In this document: piece after piece, positions 16,816-25,100 of the stretch
Numbering within the stretch: the stretch's first letter is position 1
Layout of the letters: each line of letters begins with the position of its first letter
Assembly (NCBI GenBank): GCA_964546145.1
Contig: CAZJIU010000016.1
Location: forward strand, 1-35,282
Reading direction: 5' to 3'
Source of the DNA: CAZAKO01 sp964546145
Lineage (GTDB): Bacteria > Fidelibacterota > UBA2242
Length of the DNA: 35,282 bases
Program-made: the position numbers and the translations under genes
The notes under the pieces: generated by a model
What the model was told of the DNA's origin: nothing
The model's input: the letters and a program-made list of their open reading frames with translations, nothing else
Databases searched by the model: none

Positions 16816-18811
16816 GGATTGTACTCCGTGGTTGGAGATTCAAAACACAGCGAGTATCGGCTGTAATTACTGAATTTTTCTCAGGAAATTGAGAAATTAC
16901 TATGCCAGTTCCATTAACTGTCACTTCAACACCCAAATTTTGGAGAATTGCAACTGCCTGTCGCAGTGTTCGACCTCGCAGGTCAGGCATCAATCTTGAA
17001 TATTGATAAGTCGTAAGACTAATTCGATTTCGGTTAGATGAAATAATTGCTTTTCTGATGTCCTGATCTGAGTTTGAATTACTGGCGTATTTCAATGGTG
17101 GTGTTGGGATTTGATCATTGGGGAAAAACAGCTCATCTGACAGGTTCACAATCCGGGTAAATATGTTTCTTACGACGGGCGCTGCGACACTGCCGCCGGT
17201 GTGATTATAGCCTTTGGGATTATCCAAGACAATCACGCAAAGTAATTTTGGGTCATTAACCGGGAAAAAACCGACAAAGGTTGCGTTGTATTCACTCTTG
17301 CTGTAACCTTCGGGGGTTACTTTTTGAGCGGTCCCGGTCTTACCGGCAATTGTCATCCCGTTAATATCGGCTTTGATGCCGGTTCCACTTTGAACAGTCA
17401 ACCGCAGAAGATCTTTCATTAATGCCATTATTTGGGGTGAGGCGACCCGTCGGATATATTGCGGATTGGCTTCGAAAAGACAAATTCCTTCCTTGGTCTC
17501 AATTCTTTTTACTATTTGAGGTTTCAATAAATAACCGCCGTTGGCAATTGCGGCATAGGCATAGGTCAGTTGTAGGGCAGTGCAACAGACTCCCTGACCA
17601 ATGGCAACCTGAGCAAGAGTTAATTCGGTCCACTTTTTGAGAGGGTGAATAACACCCGCTACCTCACCCGGAAATTGGATGTCAGTCTTAGCCCCAAAGC
17701 CGTATCGCCGGGCGTAATCAAAGACTTGGTCGGCACCGATTTTTTGGGCTATTTTGATTGTACCGATATTGCTGCTTTTTTCAATGACTTCGGCAAAGGT
17801 GAGATATTCGTATTTTTTATAATCATGGATGATCCGTTTACCAACTTCAATTTCCCCTTTATTACAATAAATAATATCTTCGGGATGCACTTTATTATTA
17901 TCGAGAGCTGCAGTAGCGGTGACAATTTTAAACGTGGAACCTGGCTCGAAAATATCAGTTACCACACTATTTTTTTGTGCTGATACCGGGTAGTTATCGG
18001 GAGAGTTGGGATTAAAAGCCGGGAGCGAAGCCATGGCTAAAATTTCACCATTAAGTGGATTGATGATTATGCCCATTGCCTTGTCAGTATGATGTCTTTC
18101 AAAGGCGTTGCGGAGTTCTTCAAATAAAATTATTTGATATTCATTGTCTATCGTCAGTACGACATCATTACCATTAATCGTTTCCTGAAATGGCAGGTCG
18201 GGACGATTATTGAGGCGACCCCAACCGTCTTTTAAAGCAATTTGCCAACCAGGTGTGCCGCAGACGTAAGGTTCCAGTTCCAGCTCCAAACCAACAATTC
18301 CCCGGTTATCAACGTTAGTTACTCCAATCAGTGGTCCGGCAGTTTCGCCAAACGGATAATTGCGCCGGATTTTTCGTTCAATCGCAAAACCCGGAAAATA
18401 TTGATATTTATCTAGAAAATTTTCCATTTCTTGGTGGGGAATGTTCCGCTCTAAGTAAAGGAAAGACTTATCGGATTTCAACAGGTTTAAATATTGAGTG
18501 TAATTAGGTTTTAGGAGTTTACTCAAGGCTTGGGCATATCGCTCTTTATCCTTTATTAAATAGGGATGAACACCAAGGTCATAGGTGACAAGGTCAACGG
18601 TCAAAGCCTTTAGATTGCGATCATAGATAGTTCCCCGAATTGGCGGTATAATTTTCTGGAAGTCAGCCTGATCTTTGCATAATTGCTGATATTTGGAGGT
18701 ATGAATCACCTGAATTGTGAAGAGTTTCGCTAACACTATTAGCCAAAAAATGAAAAAGGCTGACAATAGCAATATGGTTCTTTTTTTGATTTTGACAATC
18801 GGGTCAGCCAT
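16808..18811 (-). CDS. ftsI: Septal transpeptidase FtsI (class B penicillin-binding protein) with PASTA domain
   Basis: This class B PBP cross-links peptidoglycan at the septum, anchored by one N-terminal membrane helix (about residues 11-33). After the dimerisation domain (IRGTIYDRNLKALTVD and RRNYPFGETAGPLIG), the transpeptidase domain shows all three active-site motifs: S292-T-F-K295 in EPGSTFKI, S346-S-N348 in EKSSNIG, and K491-T-G in IAGKTGTAQK. One PASTA domain follows at about 607-663 (MPDLRGRTLRQAVAILQNLG). I chose the ATG at 18811 (667 residues), with AAGGA ahead and four bases after the ftsL stop. The frame is open to 18892, but that extension would overlap ftsL and put non-family sequence before the membrane helix. 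Confidence 0.96.
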   Translation of the reverse strand: MADPIVKIKKRTILLLSAFFIFWLIVLAKLFTIQVIHTSKYQQLCKDQADFQKIIPPIRGTIYDRNLKALTVDLVTYDLGVHPYLIKDKERYAQALSKLLKPNYTQYLNLLKSDKSFLYLERNIPHQEMENFLDKYQYFPGFAIERKIRRNYPFGETAGPLIGVTNVDNRGIVGLELELEPYVCGTPGWQIALKDGWGRLNNRPDLPFQETINGNDVVLTIDNEYQIILFEELRNAFERHHTDKAMGIIINPLNGEILAMASLPAFNPNSPDNYPVSAQKNSVVTDIFEPGSTFKIVTATAALDNNKVHPEDIIYCNKGEIEVGKRIIHDYKKYEYLTFAEVIEKSSNIGTIKIAQKIGADQVFDYARRYGFGAKTDIQFPGEVAGVIHPLKKWTELTLAQVAIGQGVCCTALQLTYAYAAIANGGYLLKPQIVKRIETKEGICLFEANPQYIRRVASPQIMALMKDLLRLTVQSGTGIKADINGMTIAGKTGTAQKVTPEGYSKSEYNATFVGFFPVNDPKLLCVIVLDNPKGYNHTGGSVAAPVVRNIFTRIVNLSDELFFPNDQIPTPPLKYASNSNSDQDIRKAIISSNRNRISLTTYQYSRLMPDLRGRTLRQAVAILQNLGVEVTVNGTGIVISQFPEKNSVITADTRCVLNLQPRSTILD

Positions 18812-18815
18812 GATC

Positions 18816-19121
18816 TCAATCCTTACTCGTAGTAATAATGACTGCCAGTGATTCAGGTGTTGGGGTCCACATGTCCATTTCTGAAGAAGCAATTTGTTTA
18901 ATTCGATCGGCCCGAGCTAATCGGTCTATTTCAATCGCAACCAGCCGATTTTGGGTTAAAAGGTTCGCCTCTTCCCGTTTTAATTTTTCTAAATCCTTAA
19001 ATAGGAGGTTGGTGTAATTAAAAATCCAAATGTAGAACAGCATGAAGCAAACTAGGACCAGAAAGAGCGAAAACATAATCAGTTTTCTTTTTTTATTTTT
19101 ACTAATTTTTCTTCTGGTCAT
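18816..19121 (-). CDS. ftsL: FtsL-like division protein
   Basis: This is a small bitopic protein of about 101 residues with a very basic start (RRKISKNKKRK), one membrane helix (about 16-36, LIMFSLFLVLVCFMLFYIW) and a periplasmic coiled coil (LFKDLEKLKREEANLL continuing with leucines), ending around SSEMDMWTPTPESL. FtsL pairs with FtsB/DivIC and FtsQ to activate FtsW/FtsI. Sequence conservation in this family is poor, so the call rests on topology, size and the rsmH-ftsL-ftsI position. The ATG at 19121 is preceded by a weak TAGAG site; starting at 19160 would overlap the rsmH end by 32 bases. Confidence 0.85.
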   Translation of the reverse strand: MTRRKISKNKKRKLIMFSLFLVLVCFMLFYIWIFNYTNLLFKDLEKLKREEANLLTQNRLVAIEIDRLARADRIKQIASSEMDMWTPTPESLAVIITTSKD

Positions 19122-19128
19122 AAGTACT

Positions 19129-20052
19129 CTATAATTTTTCGACTGCCCGCAGCTTGGCACTTCGCGCTCTTGGATTTAGTTCAATTTCGTCCTGTCTTGG
19201 TCTGATTGGTTTAGCGGTTAATATCCGGACTGAAGCCTGATGGTTACATTGGCAGATCGGGAAATCTGGGGGACAAATACAATCTGAAGCGAAAAGCTTA
19301 AATTTTTGCTTGACAATCCGATCTTCGAGACTATGATAGCTGATGATTACCAATCGCCCCCCAGTAACTAACATATCAATTGCATCGCAAATTGCTTTCT
19401 GGAGTACTTCTAACTCCCGGTTGACTGCAATTCGCAACGCCTGAAAAATGCGACTTAAAGTCTTGATGAGCTGAGAAGAAGGAACTATCTGACGAATGAT
19501 TTCGGCTAGCTGAGTAGTAGTGTTTATTTTTTTAGTTTGGCGTGCGGCGATGATTGCTTTTGCTAGTGAACGGGCCCGCCTCTCTTCACCGAAATCTCGG
19601 AAGATAGTTTCTAAGGTAGCTTGCTCAGCAGAATTTACTATCGTAAATGCCAACTGAGGTTGGTCCGCTGAGAATCGCATATCCAGAGGACCCTCAAGTA
19701 TATAGGAGAAACCGCGCTGGGGATTATCCAGAGCGAAGGAAGAAAGGCCAAGGTCGAGCAGAACCCCGTGGACTTTAGGGAATCCGGCACGAAAACAGAC
19801 CGACTTGATAAATTCGAAGTTGCTATGAATAAACCGATGGGATTGGGAAATCTTTAAATTTTGCTGACAATATTCGAGGGCAGTGAGATCCGCGTCAATT
19901 CCGATGAGAATTGCATTTTTACTTAATCGTGTTGATAATTCTGTAAAATGACCACCACATCCAACTGTTGCATCAACATAAATGCCATCAGGTTGATTAA
20001 CCAGGTATTCTAAGGTTTTTTGTAGGAGTACTGGCACATGAATTGTGGTCAT
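19129..20052 (-). CDS. rsmH: 16S rRNA (cytosine1402-N4)-methyltransferase RsmH
   Basis: RsmH (MraW) is a SAM-dependent methyltransferase that modifies C1402 in the decoding centre of 16S rRNA. The 307 residues show HVPVLLQKTLEYL, the SAM loop YVDATVGCGGHFTELS, VHGVLLDLGLSSFALD, the PQRGFSYILEGPLDMRF segment, RIFQALRIAVNRELE and ISYHSLEDRIVKQKF, all family hallmarks. A cysteine-rich CICPPDFPICQC stretch precedes the C-terminus. It starts 23 bases after mraZ with no clear Shine-Dalgarno sequence, which fits coupled translation or a genome with weak use of such sites. Confidence 0.97.
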   Translation of the reverse strand: MTTIHVPVLLQKTLEYLVNQPDGIYVDATVGCGGHFTELSTRLSKNAILIGIDADLTALEYCQQNLKISQSHRFIHSNFEFIKSVCFRAGFPKVHGVLLDLGLSSFALDNPQRGFSYILEGPLDMRFSADQPQLAFTIVNSAEQATLETIFRDFGEERRARSLAKAIIAARQTKKINTTTQLAEIIRQIVPSSQLIKTLSRIFQALRIAVNRELEVLQKAICDAIDMLVTGGRLVIISYHSLEDRIVKQKFKLFASDCICPPDFPICQCNHQASVRILTAKPIRPRQDEIELNPRARSAKLRAVEKL

Positions 20053-20075
20053 TAAACCAATCCATTGGATATGGA

Positions 20076-20528
20076 TTAGAAAACGTCTGTTAAATCCTCA
20101 AAATAATCGTCATCCAGGGGAATTTGTGACTCGGAATGATTATTCAAAACTTCTGGATCCCATAATTCTAAATAGTTTAAAGCACCAATAATAATGACCT
20201 CTTTTTTAATTGCGGCAAATCCAAGCAGTTGCTGGGGGATGATTATCCGTCCCTGCTTGTCACATTTCAACCAGACTGAGTTCCGTAACCAGGTACGAAT
20301 AAAGGCGCGGTTCTTTTTCTTGAATTGTGGCAAATTACGCAGTTTTTCAGTCAGGATTTCCCACTCCGGTGCGGGATAAGCCACCAGACAAGGATCAAGA
20401 CCTTTGGTAATAACGAAGGTGTAATCGGTACTTTCTTCCGGTAGCCAGCGGCGAAATTTGGCGGGGATACTCAAACGATTTTTTTCGTCTAGAAGGTGTT
20501 TGGATTCGCCGGCAAAAGAGTTAATCAT
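20076..20528 (-). CDS. mraZ: Transcriptional regulator MraZ
   Basis: MraZ is a small oligomeric DNA-binding protein with two tandem AbrB-like/SpoVT folds; in E. coli it represses its own dcw promoter by binding TGGGN repeats. Both copies of the DxxxR signature are visible, DEKNRLSIPAKFR near residue 17 and CDKQGRIIIPQQ near residue 85. I chose the ATG at 20528 (150 residues), which gives MINSFAGESKHLLDEKNR, the family N-terminus. The frame runs open to 20609, but that would translate through the promoter and operator boxes found there. It heads the dcw genes and probably regulates them. Confidence 0.95.
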   Translation of the reverse strand: MINSFAGESKHLLDEKNRLSIPAKFRRWLPEESTDYTFVITKGLDPCLVAYPAPEWEILTEKLRNLPQFKKKNRAFIRTWLRNSVWLKCDKQGRIIIPQQLLGFAAIKKEVIIIGALNYLELWDPEVLNNHSESQIPLDDDYFEDLTDVF

Positions 20529-20543
20529 AATGAAATAAATTTT

Positions 20544-20578
20544 TGGGTTTTTATGGGAATTATCCCCACATCTACCCA
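20544..20578 (-). promoter_or_regulatory. Putative MraZ operator: four TGGGN boxes in 10-bp register
   Basis: On the - strand two boxes, TGGGT (20574-20578) and TGGGG (20564-20568), are direct repeats with five-base spacers. They are followed, still at 10-bp steps, by two boxes in the opposite orientation: TCCCA (20554-20558) and ACCCA (20544-20548). The set is symmetric about the central ATAAT spacer. The boxes begin just downstream of the -10 element and cover the expected start of transcription, so bound MraZ would block initiation. TGGGN repeats with five-base spacers are the known E. coli MraZ site; the inverted pair is the unusual part. Confidence 0.75.
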
Positions 20579-20580
20579 CT

Positions 20581-20609
20581 ATAATAGAATAAAAATGTTG
20601 GATTGTCAA
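20581..20609 (-). promoter_or_regulatory. Sigma-70-type promoter of mraZ and the dcw cluster
   Basis: On the - strand a perfect -35 TTGACA (20604-20609) and a -10 TATTAT (20581-20586) are separated by exactly 17 bases. The expected transcription start is near 20574, giving a leader of about 46 bases before the mraZ ATG at 20528. The operator boxes lie directly downstream. Confidence 0.8.
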
Positions 20610-20631
20610 GCATTTTTTTTAAAAAATGCTT
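20608..20631. repeat. 11-bp AT-rich perfect palindrome abutting the mraZ -35 element
   Basis: The arms 20608-20618 (AAGCATTTTTT) and 20621-20631 are exact reverse complements with a two-base spacer. The palindrome overlaps the outer edge of the -35 hexamer, where an A/T-rich UP element would be expected. It also lies 33 bases past the rodZ-like stop, but no T-tract follows on the - strand, so terminator function is doubtful. Confidence 0.55.
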
Positions 20632-20664
20632 CGATTTTTAGCGGTATTTATTTAGGAGATGAAA

Positions 20665-21468
20665 TCAGCGATGGATCAGTGTTGAGCGCACGATTCCGTC
20701 TTTGGTAATGATTAAGCGGGTGGGAATTCCTGCTGTGCCAAATGGACCAAGTTCTCTATTATTCAAATATAGTCGGACTTTTGAGGGGCGTCCGATCCGG
20801 ATGTCGAACTTTTCGCGGGCTTTCCATTCCCGGCTGATATTGGGAAGGTAATTAGCTTCCGAAGCGTCTACTTCGTCGGTAATCACCCGCACCCAACAGG
20901 TATCATAAGTTGTCATTGATAGTGTTAATAAGGGTTGCGGAATTTCGGGAGTAATTATTGGAGCAGTTTGATCCACATTTTCCTCTTCGACGGTTTTTGC
21001 CGTATCGGTAGTTTGATCCGGAAGAGGTATTTGTTGAATTGCTGGTGCTACGGTGGGCTGATTCTGTTTTTCTTCCTCGATAAGTACCTGTTTTAAGATT
21101 GAAATCAGGAAGATTAGAATTACCAGAACAGTCGTAATTGCCGCAATGTTACGCTTTTTGGTAACCGGAGCAATGTAGTTTTTATTTGTTGCAAGAATAT
21201 TATCTTCCGGCGTCGGAGTCGGAGAAATTGGCGTTTCTGGAGATTCTCCGGTATACTCTTCATATTGTTTAATTACTTTTTTGGGGTCAAGGTTGATTTC
21301 CTGGGCATAGGCTTTTAAAAATAAGCGTACATAGGTCTGGGGCAGTTTGGAAAAATTGCCGCTTTCGAAGGCTTTTAAGGTATTCTTATTGATTTTAGTT
21401 TTGTCGGCTATTTGATCGAGAGTTATCTCCTGCGATTCCCGGTGTTTTTTTAATTCCTCATAAAACAT
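20665..21468 (-). CDS. RodZ-like helix-turn-helix membrane protein
   Basis: The 267 residues have the RodZ architecture. A cytoplasmic helix-turn-helix domain of the Xre/HTH_25 type (residues about 2-70, KKHRESQEITLDQIADKTKI, LPQTYVRLFLKAYAQEINLD) is followed by a Pro/Thr-rich linker, one membrane helix at about 108-129, a second acidic linker, and a beta-rich extracytoplasmic domain (LLTLSMTTYDTCWVRVITD, IGRPSKVRLYLNNRELGPFG). RodZ links MreB to the envelope and supports rod shape in E. coli. The ATG at 21468 has AGGA ahead; an upstream TTG at 21486 is less likely. It lies 73 bases after maf and just before the dcw promoter. A purely regulatory role is a less likely alternative. Confidence 0.8.
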   Translation of the reverse strand: MFYEELKKHRESQEITLDQIADKTKINKNTLKAFESGNFSKLPQTYVRLFLKAYAQEINLDPKKVIKQYEEYTGESPETPISPTPTPEDNILATNKNYIAPVTKKRNIAAITTVLVILIFLISILKQVLIEEEKQNQPTVAPAIQQIPLPDQTTDTAKTVEEENVDQTAPIITPEIPQPLLTLSMTTYDTCWVRVITDEVDASEANYLPNISREWKAREKFDIRIGRPSKVRLYLNNRELGPFGTAGIPTRLIITKDGIVRSTLIHR

Positions 21469-21541
21469 AATTGATGTCCTGTTCAACTATTTAATTACGA
21501 ACTAAATATTGGAAATATTGAGATAAATTACAATATAAAGT

Positions 21542-22144
21542 TTATCGGATTGAAGATAATCTTTCAGTTACTGTATGGTAGAATTGGGCAGCTGGAAATC
21601 CGACTACATTATAAAAACAACCTTCAATTTTGTCGATAAAAATAGCGCTAAAGTCCTGAATTCCATAGGAACCGGCTTTGTCAAAAGGTTGATATTGATC
21701 AATATAATGTTGAATCAGTTCATCGGTTAATTTTCGAAAAGTGACATCTGTCCGGACAACTTCCGCGACGTACTTGTGGTTAAATGAGTTCAAGACACAA
21801 TAGCCGGTAAAAACCTGGTGAGTAATTCCGCTCAGAAGTTTCAGCATTCGGATTGCCTCATCTCTGTCCGTTGGCTTGCCCAACCGCTGCCCGGCTTTTA
21901 TGACTACTGTATCAGCGCCAATAATCCAAGCATTTTCAAACAATCGCGCAACATCTTCCGCTTTATAATAGGCATGGGATTGAACCAACTGATCTGGCGG
22001 TAGTTTATCATTGACAGGTTCCTTGTAATTGGACGGTTTGATAATAAAGTCAATATCGAGCATTTTTAGAATTTGAGCCCGCCGCGGTGATCTTGAAGCA
22101 AGCACGACTGGTTTTCCGTACCAATTTAGGAATTGACTATTCAT
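21542..22144 (-). CDS. maf: Maf family nucleotide pyrophosphatase
   Basis: Maf proteins hydrolyse non-canonical or surplus nucleoside triphosphates to monophosphates in the cytoplasm, a house-cleaning role linked to septum control in Bacillus. The 200 residues contain the start motif PVVLASRSPRRAQIL, the ExV-like loop with IIGADTVVI, LGKPTDRDEAIRMLKLLSG, HQVFTGYCVL and the substrate-side DKAGSYGIQDFSAIFIDKIEG. This is the standard Maf pattern, most like the dTTP/UTP pyrophosphatase (YhdE) branch. Its start overlaps the upstream sortase gene by four bases (ATGA), so the two are almost certainly co-transcribed. Confidence 0.94.
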   Translation of the reverse strand: MNSQFLNWYGKPVVLASRSPRRAQILKMLDIDFIIKPSNYKEPVNDKLPPDQLVQSHAYYKAEDVARLFENAWIIGADTVVIKAGQRLGKPTDRDEAIRMLKLLSGITHQVFTGYCVLNSFNHKYVAEVVRTDVTFRKLTDELIQHYIDQYQPFDKAGSYGIQDFSAIFIDKIEGCFYNVVGFPAAQFYHTVTERLSSIR

Positions 22145-25100
22145 CCGGTCTTTACCATTTTGCCAATAAACTGATTTTTTTCGTTTGTTTCTAATGATAT
22201 TGCCTTGATTTTATAGAGGTAGATGCCTTTTGCAACCCTGTCGCCGAAGTCGTCATTGCCATCCCAGTGGATATAGTTAAAGCCAGGTAGCAAAACCTCA
22301 TCATTCGAGATGGTCTTAATTTTCAATCCCCGAACAGTGTAAATAGTGCATTCGATTCGAGCACTGTGGGTTATGTAGAAAGTGATATCAGTGGTACCCT
22401 TGAAGGGATTAGGGAAATTGACAACCTGTCGAAGTTGAAAATCGGCGGATGACAGGAGATTAAATTTACTCGATTCAGTCGCTGGATTGTTGGCATTATC
22501 CCAGGCAGTAATACTGATTTTGTGTATTCCGGGAGTTAAGTCCGGTAATGCGTAGATAACTTTCCCTGATGTATCGCTGTCAGTATCATATGAAAAATAT
22601 TCAGTTATTTTATATGAATTTGACTGCTCATCATCGATGACCATGACAATATCGTGGCCCATTTTCCCGGCAATATTGATTCCCAAAGGATCTTTGAGGC
22701 TAATAGCTAACTGAGATTGCGGAGAAATAAGATCACCTGACCGAAAATCTAGGTTATTCAGGCCGATCACAATTTGCGGTCCGGTAGTGTCCGAAACTGA
22801 TTCGGAACCGGCATAATATAGGGGCTGATGATAGCCACCGACTTCACTGCCAGTGGATGAATCCCAGCCATGAATGGTAATTTTCCCTTTATTATTGGCA
22901 TAATTGATATCCTTTGGAATAAAGAACCGACTGGTAAATTGTCCGCTGGATATGTTCACCTTTCCCTTATAAAGTAGTTCGCCGGGAAGTTGGTACGATA
23001 ATGATTGCTGAAGATCATTAGAATCAATATAGTAACGGGTCACATATCGTTCGCTATCATAAAGCTTGAGGATTCCTTCTCCCGAAAAATGAGAATTAGT
23101 TTCGTTACTGACATAACCTTCAACAGTGATATTGGAAAGAGTTTTTAAGGTGTCGCTGGTTAAAGGGTCAATTACGACATCTTCATATGGTAGAGCCAGA
23201 TAGAGTGCCGGATCCGCAAATAATGTATATTTTTCATTATTCTCAGTATCTCCACCTCCGGTTGAGGATACAATTTGCATCACTGAACCGATCCTGATGT
23301 GCGAGTAACTGGTATCTGGAAACAAACACTGAATCCAGTCATTAATAAAATAGGCGTTCCATCGGCCGTAAGTTGCTCTTGTTGGAGCAAGAGCACCAAT
23401 TCCGCCATCACCCGGTTCCAGAATCAGGGCTTCCGGCATACAAATAATGGTAATGTCGTCGAACTGGCCCCAACTACAGGTAGCGGCAATCCAGAAAGGC
23501 AATTTCATGCCGGTTTTGATATTTCCCATGTCGCGGGTCATTTCGAGGATGTATTCCTGAGTCCAGACAGTTGGACTGCCGTGACCGAAGTAGTTGATTA
23601 AAGTCGTTCCTTTTTGGATTTGAGCGAAAAGTGCTGCCGAAGCATCCGGTTTCTTGACACCATAAGTCGTAGCGTCCTGAATTTCAGGATATTCCAGCAG
23701 GTAGATTTTTTTAACATCAAAGGTGGGGGGAAGATATTTAAAGACGTAATTTTCAGTATCTTCGGTATGATATTTTTCATTGGTATTAGGTCTTTCAGGG
23801 TCATCGGCGACAAGAGTAATTCTACTGCGCCATTCACCATAAATCGGTTCCAGAACATAACTCCGGATTTTATCAATGACTGCCTGAGCTTCTTCGGCAG
23901 TTCGCGCTGGAATTCGCCCGATGGCTAAGTCCATTTTCTGATCAGATCCGTTGATATAGGTAAATCGGGAATCGGCGGTATAGGAATAGAAGCCATTGTC
24001 CGAACCACTGGCAGACTCGACTTGATATGTCAAGACAACATCACCTACATTGGATTCAATATGTCGGTAATCAAAGGTTCCGTCTCCAAGCAGTAACACA
24101 TATTCGGGGGGAGTACTCCAGTTTTCTAAGGCATATTTAAGGAACAGGCGAATTGCATGGGGATCAACGATGTCAGCGTTAAATTCCCTTAAGATCTGAT
24201 CCTGAAAAACTACGAGTGTGCTGAGACGATCTTTTTCACGAACTTCTTCACGATGCATTTTTGCCAGTGAATTGGCTTGATTCTGGAATTCTTCAGTAGT
24301 TATAATGATGTACTGTGCCGCATTATTTTCATTGCGCAGTGTATTCCAGCTGGGATTATCAACTGCTTCGATTTGCTCGGATGTCTTAAAATGAGGTGCA
24401 GCTGCTATCAGGAAGTGAGAGCGTTTGTTCTTATCATTTAGCCGACGGAATGTTAGTGAATTATCTGGACTGGTTGACGCTTTTTGGATTTTTACCTCAT
24501 TCCATTGGGTAATATCCAGCAGGATGGATTCGGTCAAGTCTAGATCACTTAACTGGTATTCTACGACTCCAGAAACTGGTGGTCCCCAGAAGTCAATACT
24601 TTGACCGAGCAGTCGCAGGGGAGCCTTGAATTTTATCTCGATATAGTCGAGGTAAGCTATTGCCGAACTTACATTGGAGGTGTATCCGATCTTGATCAAG
24701 TTGGTAATATTTGGTTCAAGCGATACATTTGTCGAGTTTGGGGTCACCGTAAAATTTCTGCCAGACCAGCTGAGCAGTGAAGTTGGCGAACTACCAATAG
24801 ACAATTTATAATTATGCATAACTTCATTGGTAGCGCCGCGGGTTACAACTACTAAGTCGGCGGAGTATTTGGTTCCAGATGGATCATCCCGGCTAAGCGG
24901 TGGTAATTGAAAAATTTCTGAGACGGATGAACCTGAGCCATTGAATTTTTTGCCGTACCATTCTTTGCCCGAACGCAGGAAATTCACTAATTCGGCTTCA
25001 TGACGAATTAAAGTTTCAGTTTTTCTAAGAACCGTATCAGGCGAAGCTGCTGAGCTTTCGCTAATCTCCATGTTTTTGGGTGAACCTGGATTATCAGCGA

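Noticed and set aside
18812..18892. Upstream extension of ftsI overlapping ftsL
   Set aside because: It puts 27 non-family residues before the membrane anchor and overlaps ftsL by most of its length; the ATG at 18811 has a ribosome site.
20529..20609. Upstream extension of mraZ
   Set aside because: It would be read through the -10 element and all four operator boxes; the ATG at 20528 gives the conserved MraZ N-terminus.
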